64,000 nucleotides of DNA, taken from contig JAWWNJ010000126.1 of the NCBI GenBank assembly GCA_037176885.1, positions 372,001-436,000 on the forward strand, written 5' to 3'. Each line of letters begins with the position of its first letter. The stretch's first letter is position 1. The notes below the pieces were generated by a model. It did no database searches. It had not been told where the DNA came from and was given only the letters and a program-made list of their open reading frames with translations. Below, one piece after another: positions 10,803 through 22,850 of this stretch. The stretch is from Favolaschia claudopus (lineage: Eukaryota; Basidiomycota; Agaricomycetes; Agaricales; Mycenaceae). The translations under genes were made by a program, and so were the position numbers.

Positions 10803-12909
10803 CTAATAACTTTCAATCACCTCTAGTTCAACCAACTCCCGAACTCGCTGAAAATGTTCCGGATACGACTTCTCCAACTGCATGACATCTACCTCATCCG
10901 GAAGTTCGTAAGCAATTTCAACGAGACCATCGACGACGGCAGAGGTGTTGCACCGCAAAACGGCAAGATATTCCACATCCTTGCCTTCTAAACGCATGGC
11001 ATGTACTTCTCTACATGCACGCACATCCCACGTCGTTAAGGCCTCCCGTCGTGGGCTTACTCTCATTGAATCGACGCTCGGGAAGATTCGCCCTCGACTG
11101 TACTGCATCACGACGCAGAAGTCAGTCCTACCCGTCCTGTGAATGTATTCAAGCTTTTGGAGAAATACGACGAGTTTCTGAGCCTGGTATTCGCGCAAAT
11201 TGACGAATAAACCAAACCGGTTCTTCTGGGCGTAACATCGACCCTCTAGCAAGACGGTCAGTCCGTTTGTTAGGCAACTCGAAGTCATAATATTGATATT
11301 GATAAAATACGCACCGCTAGTTGTTCTGTGACAATGTTTACGGTGTTCGTATTTTGTCCAAGCCAGTTTCTGGCACTCTCTGGAGCAGTAGAGAAGCAGG
11401 TGACACCGACCGCACTGTCGGAGATCTGTTTTGTTTACCCTCAGGAGTCCGCACTAGAATGAGACTGGCATTAGCATCAAGCGATCTTCAATAAAGGCAA
11501 AACGATCCACCTCAACATTGGCACACGACCGGAGCGAAGAATACTGGGAACGGAATTCCTCGAAAATTCGAAGGCGCGATTGCAGGAGCTCTGCGAATGC
11601 TGTCCATCCTTCCCAAACAATGTACGGAAACTTTTCGGAATTTCTCGCCCCACTCCCAAAGGCTTGGGTGGCGCTGCTGGCCATGTCGCGAAGCGACCCG
11701 TAGTCCAGAGTCGCTCGGGCGAGTTGGTCGAAGAGGTGGTTCAATGGCGCATGAATGTTCAGCTTCTCGTTCTCCCCAAAGCTCTTGAGACTGCCGCACA
11801 TATGCAGAGCTTGAAGGAGCCCACATTGAACCGCATCGACCATGTACCGCGGGCTGGTGTCGGTGAGCTGAGCAATCTGCTTCATGTACAGGTATATGAG
11901 CACAAGCAGCTTCCATTTCATCCCGGGGGGCGGGGTAGCAGCTTGTAAAGCCAAAACCGAAAGGAACGGTGTTATTATTTGGATGTATCCGGCACCTGCG
12001 AGGCTCGCCCAAATACTGCGGTGAATCCCTGCGCCGAGATGATCAGTTAGACTCTGCACTCGGAATAAGTTCTCCACGACGTGCAAGTGCAGTACGCCGT
12101 TTTCGTGAGCCTCTTGAACGAGAAGTCGAGTGTTTTTGACGACAACGACAGCTAGATCGTTGGTGCCACCGGCACCGATAACAATGTCATCGAGAACCTG
12201 GGGAAAGCTGGCGCAGCAGTATAGGAAGTTGGTGAACACGTTCATCGCGCTTAGGCTCTCCTCTCGCTTCGGGGGGATGAGTCCTTCCTCCCAACAAGAA
12301 ATCATGCTGTTCCATGTGTGCGCAACGAAGATGCCGATTTGTGGAGTACTGCGGATAGCCTCTGACGCTGTATCGACCAAGAACATAGGTACGAGCAGCT
12401 GAATCAACGAATAGCGTCCGGGAGCACCGCCAGGCTCTTCGGGAAACCAGTCACAGTCATCCATCAACTGAATCCAGCGCCATATGCGCGGCCAGAGAGT
12501 GGGAAATGCGGAACCAATGTCGTTGGCGCTGCACGTGTTGAAGAGGGCGATGGCACGGGACGCGCAGAGGCAGGTGGTTTGGAAGAATGATGTGGAAGGC
12601 GGGGTGGTTGGGTCGGGTGGCAAGCGCGCGGGGTCCAGGACTAATGAGATGAGGGGCAGAAAGGAAGATGCGATGGTGGTGGAGAGGTCGAAGCGGCGGT
12701 CGAGGTATAGCTTCAGGAGGATGATGAGGGCGGTGGCAACCACCTCTGGGGGGCTGGATGGGTCTGCGGCGACGCGTGCCACCCTCTATGATGAACACGG
12801 AGAAAGAAAGTATCAGATTTGGAACAGGGAGACTGGAGCTGATGAGACGCACGCGAAATGTAAGAGGGATTGCTGATAGCTGGGCAGCAGTGAGCAGGCA
12901 GGATGACAT
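10803..12909 (-). CDS. MYND-type zinc finger protein, four exons
   Basis: A 637-residue protein with a long helical, Leu-rich region (about residues 1-430) of a kind common in mushroom MYND proteins, followed by a MYND finger and a C-terminal tail. Exons on the minus strand are 12909-12853, 12785-11511, 11453-11315 and 11245-10803; all phases agree and give one open frame. The finger spans the second intron: CANVE-C, then CGRCHLLLYCSRECQKLAW and a closing HRKHC, so the zinc ligands are complete. MYND fingers bind proline-rich peptides and act in protein contacts. The start ATG at 12909 was chosen because the next exon opens just after a TAG acceptor and has no ATG in frame. Its partner and role are unknown. 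Confidence 0.8.
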
Positions 12910-13829
12910 ATTGCGTAGATGTAGGTGGAAGAGGACAGGAAGGAAGCGGGTGGATTTGGTTCACAAAGAACACAATAAGCCATTCGGTAGACATATTCGG
13001 AATTTCCCGCATGGACAAAGGAAGATGCACGTGTCAAAGCGTCGAAAGCGTGCTACAAGCTATGCATGATCAAAATGCAAACCTGTGAACTTTGCATCGC
13101 AGTGAAACGCCAAACGGCGCTATCAGTACCTTTTCTGTGAAAGTGACCACCTTATAGTTTCGAACAAGGTATGGAGCAACGAAAAGAGAAAAGGCTGCCG
13201 AAGGACATCAAACGTCGACCTGTGTACATAAGCCTCCCTCAGTTTTCGTTTGAATTCCAGTGGGATTTTCCTTACTTGATGATCCTATGAACACTCATGT
13301 CGAAGCCATTGAGGTTGAGTTTCGCGGGAAGTCGAGCTAAGAACCGCAAAACATGGCGAGATGAGATACTCGCGTGTGTCAACACCAAGGATCAAGTGGA
13401 GACGTACAAGGGATGGTGAGTTTTGAGGGTAGACTCCGGTTTCTGTGCTTGAAACTGGAGAAAATTCGAGTCTCGGGCTGATTCGGGACCGATTCTGAAT
13501 TGCGATCAATCGAGGTGAACAAGGACTGAAGATGACAACAAGTGGAGCTGTAGAGAAGGGCGTGCTGCCTGTAGATAGGGAGGAAGAGTTGATCCAAGCC
13601 CCACGCCTGCGCCTAGGGAGCGCCACGTAAGGTACGTCACCGCTGCTGTGTCGTCGGAGATGAGCGGCGAAGCTCACTGACATTGAGGTTGGACAGAAAA
13701 TGGTGGGGTCAACTCTCCGTGCAAAAAAATTGGGAAAGCGGATGTATTGAATTCGAATAGTAACGAACAATAGCCGAGATCCAAGTAGAATGGGTCAACC
13801 GTCGAAATGAATGAGGAGAATGGATCTAC
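12910..13829. other. No gene seen
   Basis: Antisense frames at 13285-13770 are Ser/Arg-rich and without domains. The segment next to 12910 would hold the MYND promoter. Confidence 0.35.
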
Positions 13830-14470
13830 AGGATGGGACTGGAATCGCGGGGTTGAAGTGAAGCTCGAGACTTGAATGAATGAGTTATTCGATGCGGTGG
13901 ATATCATTCGAGGAGACGAGACGGTTGATTTGGCACCAGCGTGAGTGATCGGCGTGGGGACGGGCGGGAAATTAAAACCAGCGTGAATCAGCTGCGGGCA
14001 TAGTACCAAGACCAGAGAAAGAAAAGGGTTCCGTGCTAGGATATGAAGCCCACGAGGATGGATGAATGAATGCGAGGACGTGCCTAGCTGGATGGATGGA
14101 GACAACAAGGATGTCCGAGGTTGATATTGAAGCAAATTGAGTGGGTTGAAATGAGATGACTCGGATAGCAGTGGTGCATATTTCAATGCGGAAGCAGAGC
14201 AGCAAAACGCCAAGGTACGCAATCGACAGAGGACAGGAGAGTGACGACGCAATAGAAAGGGGAGGGAGAACGGATTGGGAGCGAGGGATGTGAAAGATTC
14301 CGTGTTACGTCGGAGGCGAAGAGTCGTGCCAGGATCTATTAAAGCCGGTAGCTGAGCACGTTTGCACAGTCGCAGTCGCAGTGGAACTGGCCAAGGGCGG
14401 AACGAAAGAGAAAGTGCGGGCACGCACCACGGATTTTCCCCGCTCTAGCTCAAACGTCCGTCAGTTCTGC
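13830..14470. repeat. Dispersed repeat R1, copy 2
   Basis: This is the longer counterpart of 6358-6735; see that entry for the matching blocks. A 249-codon antisense frame lies across it, and its residues SIQLGTSSHSF mirror SVQLCTSSHSL in the first copy. The same frame staying open in both copies could mean an old coding element or only shared base composition. Confidence 0.6.
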
Positions 14471-14779
14471 GCTTTCCGACCCGCCAACTTGGCATACTTT
14501 TACTGTGAAATAGGCCGCATTCGAGTTTCGAAAAGGAGCTGGAGCAAAAGAAGAAGAGAACAAAGATGATTGAAGGATGAATCGTTTTAGTCCGTCAGGG
14601 CTGAGGAGGACACATCCGCCATCCAGTGGTCTCGAAGAGTCCACACATAGGTTCGGGCCATTTGACGTGAAGATTGAGCGGATGCGGGCGCCGACGCTGT
14701 CGCCGACGCCATCGAGCTCGTTGGTAAAAGCAGAAGCGGTGCCACTTGTTTGGTCGGTGACTCGGTGTTGTCACTGCTT

Positions 14780-14855
14780 CCCACGCTTCCTGATACGATC
14801 AATTTGCCTCTTCTCCTCAACTTTCATGTTCTACGCGGAACTTGGCGACCCACCG
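14780..14855. repeat. Dispersed repeat R2, copy 1
   Basis: CCCACGCTTCCTGATACGAT, then CAATTTGCCTCTT, and further on CATGTTCTACGCG, match 21072-21145 (CCCACGCTCCCTGATTCGAT, CAATTTGCTCTT, CATGTTGTTCGCG) with the same spacing. It may be the far part of the R1 repeat or a separate family. Confidence 0.55.
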
Positions 14856-16085
14856 GCAATGGATGGTCCATTCTACTACAGAGATACGGCCTCACTGTAG
14901 CCCCGGTCACCCATTGTCGCGCTTATACTTACTCGTTTGAACTTTGAACGTCTCGACCGCGTTGCCCGCCTGAACCGTGCACGACTGCCGGCGATCCACT
15001 GGCAAACCAGCTTCTTGTTCGACGACGTCTAAGGAACCAACATGTCCCACCCCGCCACCGGTCCGAATTCGATGCCATGCGTAGTCATTTTGCGGAATTT
15101 CAGCTACTAGATAAAGCATAACCCCAGACTCGAGGAGACTGTGATGGCCGAAATGCTTTGGCTACTTGATGTACGTTGTTCTGTGTCGTCTTTCCGGGTT
15201 TAGGGCGATCTCATTTACGACGACAAACGTCGCTCCTTACACAGGGTTCTCATTTTCCGAGGATGGGTCTGAGCAACTGAACACTAAGTTATCCAGGATG
15301 GGGTTTATATTGCTGGAGTGGTTGTTGGGTTCGATTCCCAATCCCGGCTTAATCTGGAGAGGTATGTGTTTTTATCTCCGATATATCAACCGTAATGCGG
15401 ACCATAGTCCGGTGTGTTGGAGCGAGCTTCAATTTTCGTCGAGAAATCTTCTTGAGTTCTTGTCGCGCGTCTCCTTCGTTCCTCATTGAATACTTATCCA
15501 TCTTACCTCTCAGAGCTGTAACACTCCAATTCGAAAGGAACGCCATCGGATTCAAGTTCCCGAATGTCTGTATGCTGACCAGGACTCTGAGCTGAACGTC
15601 ATTCGTACAATGGCTTTCGCTTTTCTTCTTTGGGGAGTTCAGATCCATCTGACCCGCGCCTTCCTCAGGTCTAAATTGATTTTATACCATCCGAATCCGT
15701 CGTTGAAAGAAGTAAACTCAAAACAAACTACGGTAGGTACTCTCATTCAACGGTCGAGACCATGCACCCGAAAAGATGTGAATAATACATCCGCGTAATG
15801 ATTATTCAATTTACTGGGTTTAACGACGCCGCGTCGTCTATAGGCTTGAATTGAACCCATAGCACCAAATGGGTCGTTCTCGATAGAGCCCAGGAATTTC
15901 TCCGCCCATCCACACGAAACCTGCGCTGGTGCCTCGTTGATTCAAACCTATTCAGAAGGACATGTATGATTCAGAGTCGATCTTACAGGCCGCACTCGAG
16001 AATGGGCATAAAATTGAATTCAGTGGTAAGCCTGTGAATGACCTAAATCACGCAAGCTCAGGCATAACAGCTATAAGAACAAATA
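14856..16085. other. No gene seen; B-box-like site
   Basis: No supportable gene. At 15323-15341, TTGGGTTCGATTCCCAA is a perfect TPsiC-like hairpin, but no acceptor stem can be paired around it. The short open frames have no recognisable domains. Confidence 0.35.
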
Positions 16086-17729
16086 TCAAGACTCACCCCC
16101 TCCGCCGTGACGCTCAATAGCCGGACGCGCGTCCATCCCATCAAAAGCAGTGTACTTGCGCTGAAATGGTTTGTACTGCACCATTACATCGAGAGAAGAG
16201 TACTGCGTGTGCACGGCGTTGGCGACGGCGCGAGGAGGGTGGTCGTGGACGATCAACTCCAGATGCCGAAGATTCGTTTCGCAGGTAATGTGGTTCGCAA
16301 TCAGGTCGGATAGTTTGGGATCTTCGAGAGATATGAGTCCGACGATTTCGAGTCGCGATAGGTCTGCGAAGGCGAACGGTTCGCCGCTGAGACGAGGGGT
16401 GAGTGCATTGAATGCAGCTACCACGACGGCATCGTCTTCGTTGTGGATACAATAATTGCGGATGGTGAGGGCGGAGAGCAGGGGGAAGGCGGCATCCAGG
16501 AAGGACGGCGAGGCGAAGTCGTGGATCCCTAAGCTCAGAGAAGACAATAGCGGGGAATATCTCGCCAGATCAAAAAATACGTCCGGGGCCGATTCGTGCG
16601 CGGCCGCGACGAAGCTCGACGACGGGAGATCTAACACGCGGAGCTGCGGCATCTCCAACCGCTGCAGGAGCGTTGCGAAGCAGGGGATGGCGATTGGCGG
16701 GTCGCGGATGACGAGGGATTCGAGGGGGGTCACGAGGCGCGCCGTGGGTGCCCACGCGGCGGCGTCCCAGTGCCGGTGTTCGAGGGGGAGCTCGAGGTGG
16801 CGGAGGTTGGGGCAGCCGCTGATGAGGCGGTGGGCGATGCGGGGTGAGACGTCCTCGCGTTGCCAGCCGTAGTTGGAGGAGGGGACGAGCGTGAGGTGCG
16901 TGATGTGATTCCATGTGGATGTTTCTGTGTGGTCAAGGATCCATGGGACGCTCTCGGTGTGGACGAGCTTCATGGGGTTCGAGGCTTCGATTACGATGCT
17001 GGAGGTTTTCATGGTGCGGAGGAGGGAAGAGGAGAGGAGCGTTGGGCCTGAGATGTCAGGAAGCGGGGTGGAGAATGCGATTTCGATGTGTTCGAGAAGT
17101 GGGGCGCTGAATTCCGAGATGCGAGCGAATTCTTCGGCGGCGATGCCCATTAAGCGCAGGGAAGCAAAGCGTGCAGAAGATTGGAAGAGATTTTGAAGGA
17201 GGCGGCGATGTTCGGAGGCGTGTGTTCGAACGTCGGTCATGATGACTGATATCGAGAGGGGCAGCGGAAAAGACCGCTCGAGCCAATTCATCAACGCTGT
17301 CTCCTTGGTGTCGCTGAATGCAAAGAAATCCAAGGGGATGTGGAGAGATGTCCAAAGCCTAGGCATTCCAAATGCAATAGACCTCCAGCTACTGCATATC
17401 CGTCCCAGCAGCAGCGGAGCTTCCAGTGCACTCATAGCCGATCTTCGTGTCCCTGTCGGAAGGCATTGAATGAATATTTGCTCTAGAATTTCCGGAGGTA
17501 GACGACGCGGGTGAGAAATCAGAGCTCTATGAGGTAGGATATAGTCTCTGACCCGATTCCGCTGCAGGGTGAGCTGTTCAATCAGCGACTCGAGTCGAAG
17601 AAGTTCCGCCTCGTGGGACTCTAGGTGTGCCCAAATATCCGCAACCTCAGTGTCTGTAGGAGCATAGTTGGTGTTGATATGCTGAAAATAGGGAGACTGT
17701 GTGAGCAGACTGGCGTCTTCGTTCGACAT
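16086..17729 (-). CDS. F-box-like protein (agaricomycete type)
   Basis: One long open frame of 547 residues. Residues about 35-65 form a heptad-like coiled coil (HLESHEAELLRLESLIEQL). After it comes the F-box-like block HPRRLPPEILEQIFIQCLP with ICSSWRSIAFGMPRLWTSL, the pattern of the very large family of mushroom F-box-like proteins. The C-terminal 400 residues contain irregular Leu-rich repeats. By family, it would bind SKP1 and bring substrates to an SCF ubiquitin ligase, but mushroom copies are mostly unstudied. The ATG at 17729 precedes a normal start. The frame ends GGGGES with a GTGAGT inside the last codons, so a small 3' exon (for example after the TAG near 16030) may exist. Confidence 0.82.
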   Translation of the reverse strand: MSNEDASLLTQSPYFQHINTNYAPTDTEVADIWAHLESHEAELLRLESLIEQLTLQRNRVRDYILPHRALISHPRRLPPEILEQIFIQCLPTGTRRSAMSALEAPLLLGRICSSWRSIAFGMPRLWTSLHIPLDFFAFSDTKETALMNWLERSFPLPLSISVIMTDVRTHASEHRRLLQNLFQSSARFASLRLMGIAAEEFARISEFSAPLLEHIEIAFSTPLPDISGPTLLSSSLLRTMKTSSIVIEASNPMKLVHTESVPWILDHTETSTWNHITHLTLVPSSNYGWQREDVSPRIAHRLISGCPNLRHLELPLEHRHWDAAAWAPTARLVTPLESLVIRDPPIAIPCFATLLQRLEMPQLRVLDLPSSSFVAAAHESAPDVFFDLARYSPLLSSLSLGIHDFASPSFLDAAFPLLSALTIRNYCIHNEDDAVVVAAFNALTPRLSGEPFAFADLSRLEIVGLISLEDPKLSDLIANHITCETNLRHLELIVHDHPPRAVANAVHTQYSSLDVMVQYKPFQRKYTAFDGMDARPAIERHGGGGES

Positions 17730-20700
17730 CGTGGTTCGTGGACAAGGTGATTCGTGACTGTCACACAGTGACAGCCTGGGAATAGTCTCTATTCAAAATG
17801 CCCTCCGGGCCGCCCTGGTACCGTATTTTCAAACGACTAAAGTTCCAATTTTTACACCGTCTACAGCTGAACGTTGAACAGCCACCAGAATCAAGTTCTC
17901 CTTTATATAAAACATGACTCGGACACGGTGACTACAAGGTGAAGGATGAGTGAAACCAAATAACCTCGACTTAGATTGACTTTGAGTGCTATGCCGTCAA
18001 GGTCAAGTACATTAACTGAGCAAGAAAAACTGTTCAAGGAGAGAGCTTGAATATTGCAGACAGGGGCTGCCTTTAGATGTGTTCATCGAAGATCTGAAAT
18101 CCTATGAGGAAGATTTATGGGTGATTATCTATAATCAGCGAACACGGCTACATTCAAGTTTTGGCTTATGCGGAGGGGGTAGAGAGAGATTATCTATAGA
18201 GACATGGGTTCGAGCCTTCGGCACCTTACTGTAATGGACTCGATTTGTTGAAACCTGATATTCTCCAAATTTGACTGAGTCAAGAGTCCAAACCGAGTTG
18301 TGAAGCAATGCAGGGGCCATATTACGAGTACTTTATGTACTCGTTCTTTTGATATCTCAGATGAGGTTTTCAGAGGGTGCCGAAAAAGTGTCCACTCCAA
18401 AAAGCTACACAAAACGCTGTTTTTTCCCACGCCGTTTCTAATGGTTTTGTGAAGCTCCTTAGGTTTCATTCTGATGAATTTCAGCTTTGTGATCGTGTGA
18501 ATCTATTGACTCGGTGAAATTGACCTTAACCCTAGGCAGACAGAAAATTTATTGATGGTGCGGTGCATGCGTTTGTCGTCATGCCGTCACTGGATCGATC
18601 CGTAATCAGTCGTAAGTCTTGATGAGAAGTTTGAAGTTCCTAGTTTGACTGTGGCTTTCGTGAACACTGCGAAAGTGAGGCACCAAGGTCCGAGCTTTTG
18701 GATTAATCCTATTTTTGTTCGAGAGGTCCCCACTCCTGGAAGATGAGGGAACGGAAGAAGGAGCAGCTGCTGTCATTCGTTATGATCCGCTGTCACGCGG
18801 AGATACGATAACGTTATCTTATCAGCCAGCTTTTGGCGAAAAAAATAAAAGTACGAGTCCTGCCGCGCAACGCGACGGCCCGCTTACCACAAGTTCATAG
18901 CGGACGTGATTGACCCACCAGCGTAGCGGACAAATAATCTTGGAATTTATCTGAATGTTCGGCCGAGTTGTTCGAAACGCGACTTTCGGACTTGGCAAAA
19001 GAACGCGACGCGACGCGTCAGTCATGTGATGTGACATGTAACACATCGCTCCTTTCCCTCTTCCTTCATCTTCTGGCCTATCCCGTGCCATCCTGTATCT
19101 CTATGCGGCCGACATTGATACAGGACAACTCCCAAGGGTTATTGACATGTTATATGCTGCCAAAATGCTGGTTGATGCCCAAATTTCGGCTTCTGAGGCC
19201 GATTACATCTGCGAGTATTGGCAACATGGCCGTTCGACGCGTTCGATTGTCTGATGCGGGTGCTCTGACGACTATGCAGCCCCTCTCGTGTTCCTTAAGC
19301 TTGCCAACTATTGCCTCCCGCCTTTCTTTGACTCGCATGAGGGACATGGTATGACCGCAGTGAGCCCTTCCTCAGAGCTTCTCACAAAGAATGTCGATGC
19401 CTAACGCGAATTCAAAGAAAGATCACTCTCGGAGTGCTTTCTACTTCAGACGAACACGGTTAAGGGAGATGGCACATCCCCAAAAATCTCGATGGTCGAC
19501 GCAACTTTATTCAGGAAGATGATTTTTAGCCGGGTTTGCACCGTATACGAACATGTTGAGCGAGATACGAGTATCATAGGACGTCCCCAGGTGCGACAAT
19601 ATTGCTGCTTTACTTCTCGTTCTCACTTTCCTTACCTGTGTCTGCGTCTGTTCCCCCATTGTTTGCACCTCCTCCTCAACCCTGATTCACGCGCACCTCA
19701 CCCTCTCGACCCTCTTCTTCTACATTCAAAACTCAGAGGAACTCAGCTTCAAATGCCTCGACTCTCTCCTTCACACTCCGCCTTGTTCGATCCTTTCCGT
19801 GCATCTCACACCCTTCACACCCCGCCACGACCTCAGGCCCCAATCAACACCACCGGAAACCTTATATACCAACCACTATTTTATTCCCTCCATCTCATCG
19901 CTCTCATTCACCTCTCTCCAGCTTAATCTGCCCACCATACGGCTCGGCGCTGACACCATGTCTCCTCTCCCTCTTTCTCTCCTCCCCTTCTTCCACAGTC
20001 AATTCAACCCGCCCGCTCGCCACCCCACCACCTCCCCAACACGATTCCCGGTGGTTCAGAGATCAGCTCAGATGCGGACTGCTCATTCGACATGTTGTTA
20101 TGTTCTTACTGTTTGGCGCAATCACTCCATAGATTCCGGCTGACTCGAAGGAAGAAAAATGGCGGAAACATCACATTGAGCCTTTGTCCCCTTCGATGTG
20201 TAAGAATTAGTCCAACACGAAGGTCCTACGTTGACGCATTACTTATTTCTGGCAGCATTTCCCTCTCAAGGTTTGATTTGGCGTCCGTGTCTCGGAAGCT
20301 AATCAGCTAAGTTTCTCGTTCATCTTATTTTGCAACGCAGCTAAGCATTACTTCAGTTCGTCGCTTTTGAGACAATTACAGCGTCAACGCCTGCCTCCTG
20401 TCACCCGCCACGCTTCCACCTAATGGAGACTTGTGTTTGCACGCCAGATCTGCTAAGTAAGAATTCTCTTCCACCCAGTCACCGTCAGGCTTCTAATGTA
20501 TCTCGATTCACGATTAGCGACCTACATTTTATTGGTTTCGGATAATGCTATTCGCGGCTGGCTTGATGAATTACTGATTATTCTGAGTTGGAAATTGTGG
20601 ACTCTGAGACAGATAAAATTATGAGTAGTATTCTGACGACGTGCAATGGTGAGTGCTTCATTGTTCCTCGGGCTTTCCTGTGTATCGTAATACTGTATTT

Positions 20701-21071
20701 TGGTAGTGAAATTTTGCGCTCGAGAACTCTGAATACAATTCACAGCGCAATTGAGAAAGGGTGGTAGATAGGTGCGAAGGTGGTTGACTGCTTCAAGACA
20801 AAGAGTAGGACCGTCGTGATGCAGCTAGCTAGATCTGTGAGCACTGGTTGCAGTATAAAATGCTACCTTTGTATAGCACAGGTGCAGCATAGCGAAGGAA
20901 CAATTGTCTTTCTGGATCCCCCCGAGAAAATCGATGTAAGTATATAGGCCTTACGGCACGAGGTGAAACACAAGAGGGTGAGAAACCCTTAAGTAATCCA
21001 TGATCTGGACACCATTTTGCCATCACTAACTCGGTTTGGAGACCTGGATACCTACCGGTACCAGGAATTTG
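17730..21071. other. Long gene-poor stretch
   Basis: About 3.3 kb with no supportable gene. Frames at 18135-18469 (minus) and 18968-19354 (plus) have no domain. From 19610 to 20060 the plus strand is C/T-rich with CTCTCC and CACC runs, as often seen upstream of fungal genes, but no gene follows. I see nothing else. Confidence 0.4.
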
Positions 21072-21145
21072 CCCACGCTCCCTGATTCGATCAATTTGCT
21101 CTTGTCTTGAACTGCCATGTTGTTCGCGTTCACTACCGGTAGCTG
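21072..21145. repeat. Dispersed repeat R2, copy 2
   Basis: This is the counterpart of 14780-14855; see that entry for the shared blocks. It is flanked by two ACCGGT-containing sites (TACCGGTACC at about 21053 and ACTACCGGTAG at about 21132), which might be part of a short inverted structure. Confidence 0.5.
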
Positions 21146-21712
21146 GCCCAACCCCCTCGAATATAGCTCTACTCTGTGGCCTCTGACATAACTGAAGTCC
21201 TCATTCGGTCGAACCGGCGGTCAATTCAGAAATCTGGAATTTTCCGCGTTCTCGACAAGTTCTCGAATCTCGATGCAGCTCAATTGCACCGATTCGCAGA
21301 AATAACTGCGAAATCATCGTTCTTACTTCGCCCTCCAGATTTGCCTTGTCAACAGAAGCTGCAGTCGATATCTCGCTCTCGGGCTCCAACACCGCTTCAA
21401 CCAAAACGTCTACTTTGATCCCGATCGTCTCAATATGCAGCTGTCCCAGATTCTCCGCTTAGCCGTCAAAGAAAGCCCGGAAACAAAGTTACAAGATCTC
21501 CGACTCAATAAGGGGAAAATCTCCAGCGCTGCGTCTCCATTCTCACATCCTGGGCTGGATTCTCGATTCCCGATCCGTGCTCCGTCCTGGGAAACTTTTT
21601 TGGACTGCATCATGCTCATTGATTTGATATTTAGGGTACGGACTTTGTCGATAGGTGATAGTTATCCTTGCTTTGTTTGCGTATACCATATAGAGTCAAT
21701 CTTGAAAGCAAA

Positions 21713-21790
21713 GGTCGGTGGAATGCCGAGCACACTGTGTTCGAGCAACCTGTGTCAAGTCGACGAGTCCGAGTTCAAATCTTGGCGACA
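21713..21790 (+). repeat. tRNA-like SINE candidate, copy D
   Basis: It begins GGTCGGTGGAATGCCGAGC, where TGGAATGCCGAG resembles a Pol III A-box, and continues CACACTGTGTTCGAGC. It ends with the B-box arm GAGTCCGAGTTCAAATCTTG followed by GCGACATA. The CACACT and TTCGA/CTCGA blocks sit where they do in the copy at 6021. GTCG at the start pairs with CGAC at the end. This copy keeps the best A-box. Confidence 0.5.
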
Positions 21791-22470
21791 TAATGCACCC
21801 ATGAACAGCCCGGTTCTTTTTTTTCTCCCGGGAAATATAAATGGGGTGGGCTCAGTGAGTGGTGCATTTGGGCAGCATCCGGGAGAGTTGTTGAACCGAA
21901 ATTCAAGGTTTCACATGCTCCTTGGATTCGACAGCGCCGCGCACCGTCTATATCTGTGCCGAAAGGCCTATAGAGAGTGCTAACGCTTGTCATTAGTTAG
22001 CGGAAGGAGGAATCCAAAGAGGCGCCGAGGTGGTGTTTGCCAGCTGAATTCCAACTTGATTCCAACTGTGGGAGAAGTGACGAACAGCGATCAATCACTG
22101 TGACATCGTGACCTCCTGCTTTGCTCTTGACCACCACGACAAAATCGTTCGACAATTTTCCTGCGTTGCTTCAAGCCACCTACTTTGCTTCTAACTCTTG
22201 TGCACTAGTCTGCTAAGCACTCCGAGCTGGTCCGTCCAGAAACACTCAAGACTTGACTGATGACTGGACGAATCGGCTCCGACAGACTCCAGTCCGACTT
22301 GTTGTTAAGGCAGGGATTTTTTTACATCAGTTCTCAAGATCTAGAGCATCTGCGTCATATTTTGAAACTCCTTGTCCGAATGCCAACACTAATGATTCAG
22401 AGCCAAGCAACTCCGGACTATTCCAGCAACGCATCTACCCTCTACCACAATACTTCGTCCCATCATCGCT
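21791..22470. other. No gene seen
   Basis: Short overlapping frames only; no domain or repeat recognised. Confidence 0.3.
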
Positions 22471-22716
22471 TCAAGCTAATTTTCTACGTCTTTTTGCCGT
22501 ATCCGAGTTTGAGCTACGCCTGCCTCTGGACTCAGAGTCGCTCCGGCTCTTCAAGCACGATGCCTTGTGGTTCCTCCAATTGCACAATCGATACGCTCCC
22601 GAAGTTTCCGAGATGATCCTGTCGCATCTGCGGCACAAGTTGCGTTTTGCGTCCAGAATCTTCGCGTCAGAATCACTTTTCAACTCTTGTAACCGTTCGT
22701 TCTCCGTCATGCGCAC
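22471..22716 (-). pseudogene. Relic or exon of a fungal zinc-finger protein
   Basis: The minus frame contains LCRRCDRI, then AYRLCNWRNHKASCLKSR. The spacing C-x2-C, then W-x2-H-x4-C matches a zinc-finger-like motif often found in Agaricomycete proteins (C-x2-C...nW..H....C). It is preceded by a Glu/Asp-rich helix (ENERLQELKSDSDAKILDAK). No complete gene can be assembled around it: the frame ends without a recognisable C-terminus and upstream exons are not evident. I regard it as a fragment or a short exon of an unresolved gene. Confidence 0.4.
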
Positions 22717-22850
22717 AGACCGTGCAGGTCTTTCGATTTCCTCGCCAGGCGCGTGGTTTCGAGCAGTTCTTGGCTCAAACGGCTGTTTTGGGCTGCGCAG
22801 AATGGCTCTTTAATCCCAGGCAACACATCCTGTATTGACCTGTGAGCGTA

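Noticed and set aside
13674..14423. 249-codon antisense frame
   Set aside because: Same repeat as above; similarity between the two frames follows from the DNA repeat.
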